In this document: positions 1 through 4,627 of the stretch, one piece after another
Numbering within the stretch: the stretch's first letter is position 1
Layout: the number at the start of each line of letters is the position of its first letter
NCBI GenBank assembly: GCA_945872015.1
Contig: CAMBYJ010000093.1
Coordinates: forward strand, 1 to 6,914
Source of the DNA: Chitinophaga pinensis
Lineage (GTDB): Bacteria > Bacteroidota > Bacteroidia > AKYH767-A > OLB10
Length of the DNA stretch: 6,914 bases
Reading direction: 5' to 3'
Program-made: the position numbers and the translations under genes
The notes under the pieces: generated by a model
Told to the model about the DNA's origin: nothing
Databases searched by the model: none
What the model saw: only the letters and a program-made list of their open reading frames with translations

Positions 1-67
1 CAATGACTCCTTTCGTAATTTCAAGTGGAGCATAATCCCCACCCATGATATCAACACCAATCTTCAT
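1..67 (-). CDS. plsX: PlsX, phosphate acyltransferase (N-terminal fragment only)
   Basis: Only the first 22 codons are inside the window; the gene continues beyond position 1. The visible protein starts MKIGVDIMGGDYAPLE, which is the strongly conserved start of PlsX (Met-Lys-Ile-Gly-x-Asp-x-Met-Gly-Gly-Asp-x-Ala-Pro). PlsX is a peripheral membrane enzyme that turns acyl-ACP plus phosphate into acyl-phosphate, the donor used by PlsY in the first acylation of glycerol-3-phosphate. It follows rpmF after 57 bp in the same direction, the order yceD-rpmF-plsX found in many bacteria, which supports the identification. In other bacteria fabH often comes next, but that lies outside the window. Confidence 0.93.
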   Translation of the reverse strand, partial: MKIGVDIMGGDYAPLEITKGVI

Positions 68-124
68 GTTGAACAATTTTCCTTTGAAGAAATTTAAATT
101 TTATTGCTAAAGCTATTGTTGTAA

Positions 125-310
125 TTAAGCTCCGCGCTCCATTACTACTTTACCTTTGTACATTAATTTTCCTTCGTACCAGTAAGCACGGTGATAAAGA
201 TGTGCTTCACCTGTAGTTGCATCAACTGCAATTGTAGGAGCAGTCGCTTTATAATGCGTTCTGCGTTTGTCTCTTCTTGATTTCGAGTGTTTATGCTTAG
301 GATTTGGCAT
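125..310 (-). CDS. rpmF: 50S ribosomal protein L32 (cysteine-free form)
   Basis: This 61-residue protein has the full length of bacterial L32. Its N-terminal third is strongly basic (MPNPKHKHSKSRRDKRRTHY), the rRNA-binding tail typical of the family, followed by KATAPTIAVD and the GEAHLYHRAYWYEGK block I associate with Bacteroidota L32. L32 is part of the large ribosomal subunit. Many L32 proteins carry four cysteines forming a zinc ribbon in the second half; this one has no cysteine at all, so it should be zinc-independent. It sits 20 bp after yceD and 57 bp before plsX and is probably transcribed with both. No Shine-Dalgarno sequence is visible before the ATG, as is usual in this phylum. 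Confidence 0.95.
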   Translation of the reverse strand: MPNPKHKHSKSRRDKRRTHYKATAPTIAVDATTGEAHLYHRAYWYEGKLMYKGKVVMERGA

Positions 311-330
311 AGTACTTAATTATTTATTAG

Positions 331-864
331 TTAATTCAATTTTATTTTTTTCAGAGCGCTCCATCGTTCATCCTTTACTTCTTCCTCGCCTTCTTCTTTT
401 TCAGTTTCTGATAAAGAATCAAGCGCTTCATTCACACAACCTGGCTCATCATTGATGTCGGGGTGTGTAGGACTAAATGGCACTTCCAGCGTAACAAAGT
501 CGTAAATATGATTATTCAAGACCAGTTCACTTGCTGAATTTGCAATATGTATTGTATCGATATCATCATCTTCTGCATTCGGACTTTCTACCATTCGAAT
601 TAAAAGATGCTGATTTGCATCCACAGACATGGTGAAATTTTCGAGACATCGGCCACATTCTACCTCTACTTCTCCATTTATTTCAATGTCTAGCTCCATG
701 GTGGTGGATTTTTGTAAAACCACACGGACGTCCACGTTTGCTTTGTGAATAAGACTATTCGGATACTGCTCAAAGAACTCATCCCCAATGTGAAAGTTAA
801 ATTCATGAATTCCAGCTGGTAAGCTAATGAACTTAACGACTAAATCTTTATTGTGCGTTGCCAC
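331..864 (-). CDS. yceD: YceD/DUF177 family protein, probable 23S rRNA/ribosome assembly factor
   Basis: This 177-residue protein belongs to the DUF177 (YceD) family. The signature is Cys70-Gly-Arg-Cys73-Leu in the middle and a third cysteine in a Pro-Gly-Cys143 context, with the usual ending DERWSALKKIK. An acidic, probably flexible linker (about residues 151-164) precedes that ending. Family members are linked genetically to 23S rRNA accumulation and usually lie next to rpmF, as here; the exact biochemical role is not settled. The start is GTG at 864: an in-frame TGA lies two codons upstream, the next in-frame Met is residue 56, and the N-terminal KDLVVKFISLPAGIHEF fits the family start. 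The gene heads the yceD-rpmF-plsX cluster and has a promoter match at 902-909. Confidence 0.9.
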   Translation of the reverse strand: MATHNKDLVVKFISLPAGIHEFNFHIGDEFFEQYPNSLIHKANVDVRVVLQKSTTMELDIEINGEVEVECGRCLENFTMSVDANQHLLIRMVESPNAEDDDIDTIHIANSASELVLNNHIYDFVTLEVPFSPTHPDINDEPGCVNEALDSLSETEKEEGEEEVKDERWSALKKIKLN

Positions 865-901
865 TTTTCAACATTTAAATTACACACGGGTGCAAGGGGT
901 G

Positions 902-909
902 CAAAAGTA
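902..909 (-). promoter_or_regulatory. Probable -7 promoter element of the yceD-rpmF-plsX operon
   Basis: The minus strand reads TACTTTTG here, a full match to the Bacteroidota -7 consensus TAnnTTTG, followed by CACCCC. It lies 37 bp before the GTG start of yceD, leaving room for a leader of about 30 nt. No TTG is found at the -33 distance (17-23 bp upstream), so the upstream element is weak or absent. An 8-bp direct repeat, GGGTGCAA on the plus strand (888-895 and 897-904), overlaps the element and the likely transcription start. Confidence 0.55.
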
Positions 910-1121
910 ATAAATGTCAGTAAGCTACGAAAGAAAATCAAAAAGAAATGATGAATCACTTAAAACAGTCTTCATTGCGAAATGGATTGAAATTAATTTC
1001 AAAACATTGAATTTCAGAGTAGTAAACATAAAATTAGCAAAATACGTTATCCCATATAAATTAAAAATCTCCTTAATCTACCTCTTCAAATCTGACGAAA
1101 ATTAAGCCTAATCCTCAAAAT

Positions 1122-1140
1122 TTCTATCGCTAACATAGAA
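1122..1140 (-). terminator. Weak hairpin after the 189-residue gene, possible terminator
   Basis: TTCTAT and ATAGAA form a 6-bp stem around a 7-nt loop, starting 57 bp after the stop codon at 1198. Read on the minus strand the stem is followed by ATTTTG, so it could end transcription from the upstream gene. The stem is AT-rich and the T-run short, so this is a weak call. Confidence 0.25.
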
Positions 1141-1197
1141 CTTACGATAAGATTATCTTTTAAAAGGCTAATTATTCTTGAACTGAAGACCAACTGA

Positions 1198-1767
1198 TTA
1201 TTCATTCGGATTATTTCCGTTCGACCCTTTATTCGTATTTGAATTCATTTTCTCAATGACTTCAGCAATAATAAAAATCGGATCTTCATCAGAATTGTAT
1301 AGCTTGTCGAAAGCTTGTAGGCTCAATAAACACTCCTCGTAATGTGTACTTAATAAATCATACATAGTTCCTGGATACAATACACAGAAAGGCAAGTCGA
1401 GCTTAAGTACCAAGAAAATGACACGGTATTCAGGGTTAACATAAATATTGCAGCCGCGTAATCGATTATTTAAATGTGATGACATTACCATAGCGTCTCT
1501 CATTCTTTCTTCTGGAATCCCATCCATAATTACACCACGGTAAATATAATTTCCACCCTCAACAAAATAGTCCATCTCTATTTTGTACGAATCAGAAGCA
1601 ATAAAAGAAGTTTGTATGTAATGTGTATTTTTATTTTCTAGGTAATTAAATTTTCTCAGAATCAAATATCCAACAATATTATCATGAACATACGAAGGCC
1701 ACTTTTGGGGATTTAGTAATAACCATGTGCGCCTTATAGCAAATTTAATTTTCCGAAATAAATTCAT
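1198..1767 (-). CDS. Uncharacterised 189-residue protein, possibly YbjN-like
   Basis: I do not recognise this protein with certainty. A basic start (MNLFRKIKFAIRRTW) is followed by a mixed alpha/beta region: strands around residues 50-68 and 72-82, the segment GIPEERMRDAMVMSSHLNNR (83-102), then paired strands (107-126) and a helix after LLSTHYEECL. The alternation of 'IPEER...LN..' with 'NPEYRVIFLVLKLDLPF' resembles the YbjN family, whose fold is like type III secretion chaperones and often acts as a protein-interaction module; this is a resemblance judged by eye. The last 15 or so residues are a polar Asn/Gly-rich tail. There is no signal peptide or clear membrane helix, so it is probably cytoplasmic. 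It appears to be a single-gene unit, with a terminator-like palindrome upstream and a 333-bp spacer downstream. Confidence 0.75.
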   Translation of the reverse strand: MNLFRKIKFAIRRTWLLLNPQKWPSYVHDNIVGYLILRKFNYLENKNTHYIQTSFIASDSYKIEMDYFVEGGNYIYRGVIMDGIPEERMRDAMVMSSHLNNRLRGCNIYVNPEYRVIFLVLKLDLPFCVLYPGTMYDLLSTHYEECLLSLQAFDKLYNSDEDPIFIIAEVIEKMNSNTNKGSNGNNPNE

Positions 1768-1785
1768 AGTAAATATTAATTTTTA

Positions 1786-1793
1786 CAAAAGTA
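1786..1793 (-). promoter_or_regulatory. Candidate -7 element of the 189-residue gene
   Basis: The minus strand reads TACTTTTG, the same octamer as upstream of yceD, ending 18 bp before the ATG at 1767. This would give a very short leader. No TTG is present 17-23 bp upstream. The site at 1837-1866 is an alternative with better spacing. Confidence 0.45.
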
Positions 1794-1815
1794 ATTTGGA
1801 TAAATATCTTAGTTT

Positions 1816-1835
1816 AAAATCAGCAAGCTTGCTGA
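1816..1835 (-). terminator. Palindromic hairpin with T-run after the small membrane protein gene
   Basis: Positions 1820-1835 (TCAGCAAGCTTGCTGA) are a perfect 16-bp palindrome. As RNA from the minus strand it gives a 6-bp stem TCAGCA/TGCTGA with the tetraloop AGCT, followed at once by TTTT (1819-1816). It begins 11 bp after the stop codon of the gene ending at 1847, the expected place for an intrinsic terminator. Because it also lies upstream of the 189-residue gene, it could alternatively be an operator there. Confidence 0.6.
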
Positions 1836-1836
1836 A

Positions 1837-1866
1837 CAAATGTAATTTAATTTTTCTTAAAAGCAA
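1837..1866 (-). promoter_or_regulatory. Alternative promoter for the 189-residue gene
   Basis: On the minus strand TTG (1866-1864) is separated by 19 bp from TACATTTG (1844-1837), matching the Bacteroidota layout TTG-spacer-TAnnTTTG. It overlaps the 3' end of the small membrane protein gene, and the transcript would start inside the palindrome at 1820-1835. It competes with the candidate at 1786-1793; chance matches are possible in such AT-rich DNA. Confidence 0.3.
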
Positions 1867-2032
1867 TCTGATAAATATAATACAAGAAAAATGTTGGAGC
1901 TGTTAAAGGAGCTGCCAGCCATATTTTAAGGTCGCGCTTTTCAGGCTTTTTCCCAGCGGAATGAATGGCAACACTCATCATTAATGTCATGAATACATAA
2001 CAAACAATCAAATAGCTTTTTAATACGATCAT
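1847..2032 (-). CDS. Small two-helix membrane protein, function unknown
   Basis: This 61-residue protein has two hydrophobic segments, about residues 3-23 (VLKSYLIVCYVFMTLMMSVAI) and 38-57, joined by a short charged loop containing GKKPEKRDLK. The C-terminus is also basic (FKKN). It therefore looks like a hairpin-shaped inner-membrane protein with the basic loop probably on the cytoplasmic side. No family is recognised. That it is a real gene is supported by the terminator-like palindrome 11 bp after its stop and by its place in the same-direction gene series. No TAnnTTTG element lies between it and the exonuclease stop 93 bp upstream, so it is probably read from the exonuclease transcript. 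A long inverted repeat ends only 3 bp before its ATG and could influence its translation. Confidence 0.6.
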   Translation of the reverse strand: MIVLKSYLIVCYVFMTLMMSVAIHSAGKKPEKRDLKIWLAAPLTAPTFFLYYIYQIAFKKN

Positions 2033-2035
2033 ATA

Positions 2036-2111
2036 TAATTAGATTTTGGTCAGGAAGGGTTAATACACCATCCTTAAAAAGGTAACCCGAGGGTTGGAAA
2101 AAATCTAATTA
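2036..2111. repeat. 76-bp intercistronic inverted repeat with 12-bp perfect arms
   Basis: TAATTAGATTTT (2036-2047) and AAAATCTAATTA (2100-2111) are perfect inverted repeats filling the gap between the exonuclease stop and the small membrane protein start. Inside, GGGTTA (2057-2062) can pair with TAACCC (2083-2088), stacked directly on a CCTT/AAGG mini-stem (2072-2075 with 2079-2082). Alternatively AACCC (2084-2088) can pair with GGGTT (2091-2095). The two inner pairings exclude each other. The repeat may be an RNA structure controlling expression of the next gene, or a small non-coding repeat element. Confidence 0.6.
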
Positions 2112-2125
2112 AAAATCTATGTATA

Positions 2126-2842
2126 TTAATTCCCCAGCTTCACTTCATACTCATCCAGCAAGTCTTGTCCTTTGAAGCGAAGTAAAATTTGCATAACAGT
2201 GATGACATCTTTACGGCAATAGGTAACAATGCGATCGAGATTGTTTTCGTTCCAGTAGACATTGCCTACCTGACTTCCATCAATGTCATCTTTCGGACTA
2301 GGAATACCTAATACATTCGCTAATAGATTTAATGGAGTGTAACTTTTATAATCGCCAAACTTCCACAACTCCATCGTATCTAAATGAGGTACTTCCCAAG
2401 GTTTCTTCATACTATTATCTAATTGCGGAGGAAGCTCGATTCCGTTGATAATCATTCGTCGTGATAAATACGGAAAATCAAACTCTTTACCATTATGTCC
2501 GCATAAAAGCATAGTCGGTTTTAACTTCCGAAGTAGTTGCGCAAAATCTTCCAGCAATTCTTTCTCATCATGTCCATAAAATGATTTCATACGAAATTCT
2601 CGACCATCACTTGTGTGATTTAAAAAGCCTGTTGAGATACAGATTATTTTTCCAAACTCTGCATAGATACCAGCGCGATCGTAAATACTAATATGGTCTT
2701 CTGTGTCTTCCTTTTTTAAATTATCCGCTTTGCGTTTCCACAAGGGTCTTACTTCTTCTGGAACCTCATCATAAGTTTTATATTGAGGCACAGTTTCAAT
2801 ATCCAGACAAAGAATATTTTCGAGTGCGATGTTTTTAAGCAT
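2126..2842 (-). CDS. DEDDy 3'-5' exonuclease related to the DNA polymerase B exonuclease domain
   Basis: This 238-residue ribonuclease-H-fold nuclease has all three exonuclease motifs: ExoI with Asp14 and Glu16 (LDIETVP), ExoII with Asp122 in GHNGKEFDFPYL, and ExoIII with Tyr208 and Asp212 (TYCRKDV). The tyrosine makes it a DEDDy enzyme, which should use two metal ions to remove nucleotides from 3' ends. It matches the stand-alone family 'predicted 3'-5' exonuclease related to PolB exonuclease domain'; the substrate (DNA or RNA) cannot be told from sequence. No polymerase domain is present. A longer frame begins at GTG 2869, but the ATG at 2842 is preferred: MLKNIALENILCLDIET fits the family start, and a promoter -7 element (2855-2862) lies within the extra 27 bases. 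The gene probably starts its own transcript after the repeat-rich interval. Confidence 0.9.
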   Translation of the reverse strand: MLKNIALENILCLDIETVPQYKTYDEVPEEVRPLWKRKADNLKKEDTEDHISIYDRAGIYAEFGKIICISTGFLNHTSDGREFRMKSFYGHDEKELLEDFAQLLRKLKPTMLLCGHNGKEFDFPYLSRRMIINGIELPPQLDNSMKKPWEVPHLDTMELWKFGDYKSYTPLNLLANVLGIPSPKDDIDGSQVGNVYWNENNLDRIVTYCRKDVITVMQILLRFKGQDLLDEYEVKLGN

Positions 2843-2854
2843 ATTATTTTTTGT

Positions 2855-2886
2855 CAAAAATAGTAACACAAGATAACTATTATCAA
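2855..2886 (-). promoter_or_regulatory. Promoter of the exonuclease gene
   Basis: On the minus strand TTG (2886-2884), a 21-bp spacer and TATTTTTG (2862-2855) match the Bacteroidota consensus TTG-spacer-TAnnTTTG with both elements complete. The -7 element ends 12 bp before the ATG at 2842, so the leader would be only a few nucleotides long. The TTG lies within the direct repeat at 2884-2910, so a protein bound to the repeat would touch the -33 region. Confidence 0.6.
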
Positions 2887-2910
2887 GGATTAAACATTTA
2901 CAAACGTTTA
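2884..2910. repeat. Direct repeat copy 1, quasi-palindromic, at the exonuclease promoter
   Basis: 27 bp matching the copy at 3052-3078 at 26 positions; the last 22 are identical. The core is a quasi-palindrome: arms TAAACATTT (2891-2899) and AAACGTTTA (2902-2910) around a central AC, with one mismatch that becomes a G-U pair in minus-strand RNA. It includes the 8-bp perfect palindrome AAACGTTT (2902-2909). The shape fits an operator for a dimeric DNA-binding protein, placed over and just upstream of the -33 element. Confidence 0.8.
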
Positions 2911-2981
2911 TTTTTTGAGGGGTCTGTCTTTCCTGCTTTTCATAAAAATTATTGATAGAATGAAAATAAGAACCGATTAAC

Positions 2982-2997
2982 TAATCATTTGTAAATG
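2982..2997. repeat. Degenerate inverted copy of the repeat
   Basis: Read on the minus strand, this 16-bp site is CATTTACAAATGATTA, matching 14 of 16 positions of the right part of the direct repeats (CATTTACAAACGTTTA at 2895-2910). It lies between the two full copies in opposite orientation and is itself nearly symmetrical (CATTT-GT-AAATG on the plus strand). Confidence 0.45.
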
Positions 2998-3011
2998 GAA
3001 TTTTGAAAAGT

Positions 3012-3022
3012 CCCCCCGGGGG
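3012..3022. repeat. Isolated GC-only palindrome
   Basis: Six C followed by five G, containing the perfect 10-bp palindrome CCCCCGGGGG (3013-3022), in otherwise AT-rich intergenic DNA. It lies 60 bp after the stop codon of the operon's last gene and, on the minus strand, is followed by ACTTTT. It could contribute to ending ispG-operon transcription, but with no unpaired loop sequence it would form only a short hairpin. Confidence 0.4.
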
Positions 3023-3054
3023 TAAAAATACAATGTGATTTAAAACAAAACCAA
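3023..3054 (-). promoter_or_regulatory. Second, weaker promoter-like module attached to repeat copy 2
   Basis: On the minus strand TTG (3054-3052), a 21-bp spacer and TATTTTTA (3030-3023) repeat the layout found at 2855-2886, with the same spacing relative to the direct repeat. The last base of the -7 element is A instead of G. The spacer itself is not conserved. It may be a decayed or weaker duplicate promoter. Confidence 0.35.
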
Positions 3055-3078
3055 GTATTAAACATTTACAAACGTTTA
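3052..3078. repeat. Direct repeat copy 2, quasi-palindromic, after the operon end
   Basis: Second copy of the 27-bp repeat, exactly 168 bp from copy 1 (2884-2910). It differs only at 3056 (T instead of G). It ends 3 bp from the stop codon of the 132-residue gene, so it lies wholly in non-coding DNA. Confidence 0.8.
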
Positions 3079-3081
3079 AGT

Positions 3082-3480
3082 TTATCTAATCATAACACCA
3101 GGTCGGTCAATAAACGGAATTCGAATAAAATTATCTTCAGTTATCGACTCCGGTAGAAAAATAAATTTCTTATCGAAGATATTTTGACCAATATAAAAAC
3201 TCACCCAGTACTCATTATTCAATCCGAACATTTCTTTTTGAATGGGTTCAATTAATCGAATATCGAGCGGCTGAAATGAACCTAGGTAATGGCGTAATAC
3301 TGAAGTCTTGACTTCTTCTCCCTTATAAACTCCGTAGCCCTTGCTAGCCACGATAACATTTTCTAACCCTTCTTCTTTAAGATTAATCATGTATACTTCC
3401 CAAATACTGCTATCTTCTTCACTAGGCACAACAGCAATTGCAATATCTTCTATCTCCTCTCTATTAATATCCTTTAACAT
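3082..3480 (-). CDS. Conserved-looking 132-residue protein of unknown function
   Basis: No known domain is recognised. The composition is typical of a soluble cytoplasmic alpha/beta protein: an acidic N-terminus (INREEIEDIAIAVVPSEED), strands around WEVYMINL and ENVIVASKGYG, then a KTSVLRHYLG segment, a strand-rich part with EYWVSFYIGQNIFDKKFIFLP, and the end RPGVMIR. I have an impression of similar short proteins in other Bacteroidota, some carrying a doubtful 'phenylalanyl-tRNA synthetase alpha subunit' label, but nothing here resembles a synthetase catalytic core and that name should not be transferred. It is the last gene of the apparent ispG-lipB-hydrolase operon, starting 7 bp after the hydrolase stop. 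There are no cysteines, signal peptide or membrane segments. Confidence 0.8.
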   Translation of the reverse strand: MLKDINREEIEDIAIAVVPSEEDSSIWEVYMINLKEEGLENVIVASKGYGVYKGEEVKTSVLRHYLGSFQPLDIRLIEPIQKEMFGLNNEYWVSFYIGQNIFDKKFIFLPESITEDNFIRIPFIDRPGVMIR

Positions 3481-3487
3481 CGTTATT

Positions 3488-4627
3488 TTATTTTGTCCAT
3501 TTTAAAACTTCATCGACATAAACAGGTAAATCTGTTAATGTACCATCTGCATTTTTTTCTCCACGCTTATGACCTAAACGTACAAAGACAATATTTTCTT
3601 CTGGTATAACACAAATATACTGGCCTAATATTCCGCGACAATAAAAAACTTTTTTGCCTGAATAATTTCCCATCCACCATTGATAACCATAAATAGCATT
3701 TGGCTTTCCATTATTATCTAACGGATAGGGAGTAACGCTTTCAGCAACATAGGATGAATCAACAATTTGCTTTCCTTTCCAGTTGCCTTGATGTAAGTAC
3801 AAAGATCCTATACGCGCGAAGTCTCGTGCATTCGAGTAAAAACAGCAATAGGCTTTTTCAGTTCCTTCTTTTTTATCGAGGCTCCATTGTGCATCATGAA
3901 CAGCATTCAGAGGCTGCCATAATTTTTTAGCTGCATAATCGCCAACCTTTTCACCCGTAGCCTTCTCAACCACCATTGCTAATAACTGTGATGCTCCACT
4001 CTGGTAATTAAAACTTTTACCTGGCTCTCCAACAACATCTAACTTAAGCATCATTCCTTTTAAATCATCACCATAGTAAGCTTCTGTAGTTGGTCCTAGT
4101 GGATTAATATAAGATTCTTCCCAGCTTAAAGCTGCCGACATCGTTAACAAATGTCGTATAGTAAGTTTATTGCGATTACCCTCTTTAAATTCAGGGATGA
4201 AATCACCGACTTTCTGATCTAAACTTTTAATCTTTCCTTCCTTTAATACAATGCCCGTTAACACACTGATAAAACTTTTGGCCATCGAAAATGAATTCGT
4301 TAGGGATGAATCGTTGTAACCATCCCAATAGTATTCATTTAAAACTGAATCATTTTTCAAAACTAAAAAAGCAATCGACTGATACTGTTTCAATGTAGCT
4401 TCCAGCTTTTCAGGCATTGGCTTCTTGTTATAATTAATAGCAATTGGCCATTCAATAGGATTAGTCGTTTTTACAATACGAGTTTCAAACAATTCAAGAT
4501 CATCGATGCCAACAAAATTATAGACAAGTGTTTCAAACAAATACGTTTTACCGCTCACAAAAATGAAGAGTGTAAGAAGCAGCGCTATTAATGCAATTGC
4601 TTTCAAAATAAATTTTAGAATTCTCAT
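3488..4627 (-). CDS. Membrane-anchored serine hydrolase, beta-lactamase/class C PBP fold
   Basis: This 379-residue protein begins with a basic tip and a hydrophobic segment (about residues 5-25), an uncleaved signal anchor or signal peptide that places the enzyme outside the cytoplasmic membrane. The rest is a PF00144-type serine hydrolase. The catalytic Ser114-Met-Ala-Lys117 (SxxK) lies in SFSMAKSFISVLTG; the second motif is Tyr208-Gln-Ser210 in FNYQSGASQLLA, with Ser in place of the Asn of classical YxN; the third region is Arg331-Gly-Ile-Leu-Gly-Gln336. Related proteins include class C beta-lactamases, D,D-peptidases and family VIII esterases, so the substrate cannot be assigned, and antibiotic resistance should not be inferred. 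The ATG overlaps the lipB stop codon by 4 bp (ATGA), suggesting translational coupling. Confidence 0.88.
   Translation of the reverse strand: MRILKFILKAIALIALLLTLFIFVSGKTYLFETLVYNFVGIDDLELFETRIVKTTNPIEWPIAINYNKKPMPEKLEATLKQYQSIAFLVLKNDSVLNEYYWDGYNDSSLTNSFSMAKSFISVLTGIVLKEGKIKSLDQKVGDFIPEFKEGNRNKLTIRHLLTMSAALSWEESYINPLGPTTEAYYGDDLKGMMLKLDVVGEPGKSFNYQSGASQLLAMVVEKATGEKVGDYAAKKLWQPLNAVHDAQWSLDKKEGTEKAYCCFYSNARDFARIGSLYLHQGNWKGKQIVDSSYVAESVTPYPLDNNGKPNAIYGYQWWMGNYSGKKVFYCRGILGQYICVIPEENIVFVRLGHKRGEKNADGTLTDLPVYVDEVLKWTK

Larger units (their letters stand above)
865..1197. other. 333-bp spacer without a supported gene
   Basis: This AT-rich stretch separates the 189-residue gene from yceD. It holds the yceD promoter element near its left end and one small inverted repeat near its right end (1122-1140). 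The rest shows no clear signal. One open frame on the plus strand (914-1105, 63 codons) starts inside the yceD promoter region and has no recognisable domain, so it is not called as a gene. Confidence 0.6.

Noticed and set aside
267..455. 62-codon plus-strand open frame
   Set aside because: It lies antisense to rpmF and yceD, both well supported, so it is a shadow frame.
914..1105. 63-codon plus-strand open frame
   Set aside because: It starts next to the yceD promoter, has no recognisable domain or promoter of its own, and would be the only plus-strand gene in the window; its Lys/Ile/Asn-rich composition is what random AT-rich DNA gives.
1106..1169. AGCCT (1105-1109) and AGGCT (1165-1169) as the arms of a larger terminator
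   Set aside because: Five-base arms separated by 55 bases are not convincing.
2060..2071. Tiny minus-strand frame ATG GTG TAT TAA inside the intercistronic inverted repeat
   Set aside because: A three-residue leader peptide would fit an attenuator idea, but so short a frame is expected by chance and has no supporting signal.
2884..3078. The repeats read as a CRISPR array, origin iterons or insertion-sequence ends
   Set aside because: There are only two full copies plus one degenerate inverted copy, spacers differ from CRISPR dimensions, no DnaA-box cluster, cas gene or transposase is seen, and 141 bp between copies cannot hold a transposase gene.
3488..4627. Antibiotic-resistance beta-lactamase
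   Set aside because: The fold is shared with peptidases and esterases, the second and third motifs are not those of classical beta-lactamases, and the gene sits in a housekeeping operon.
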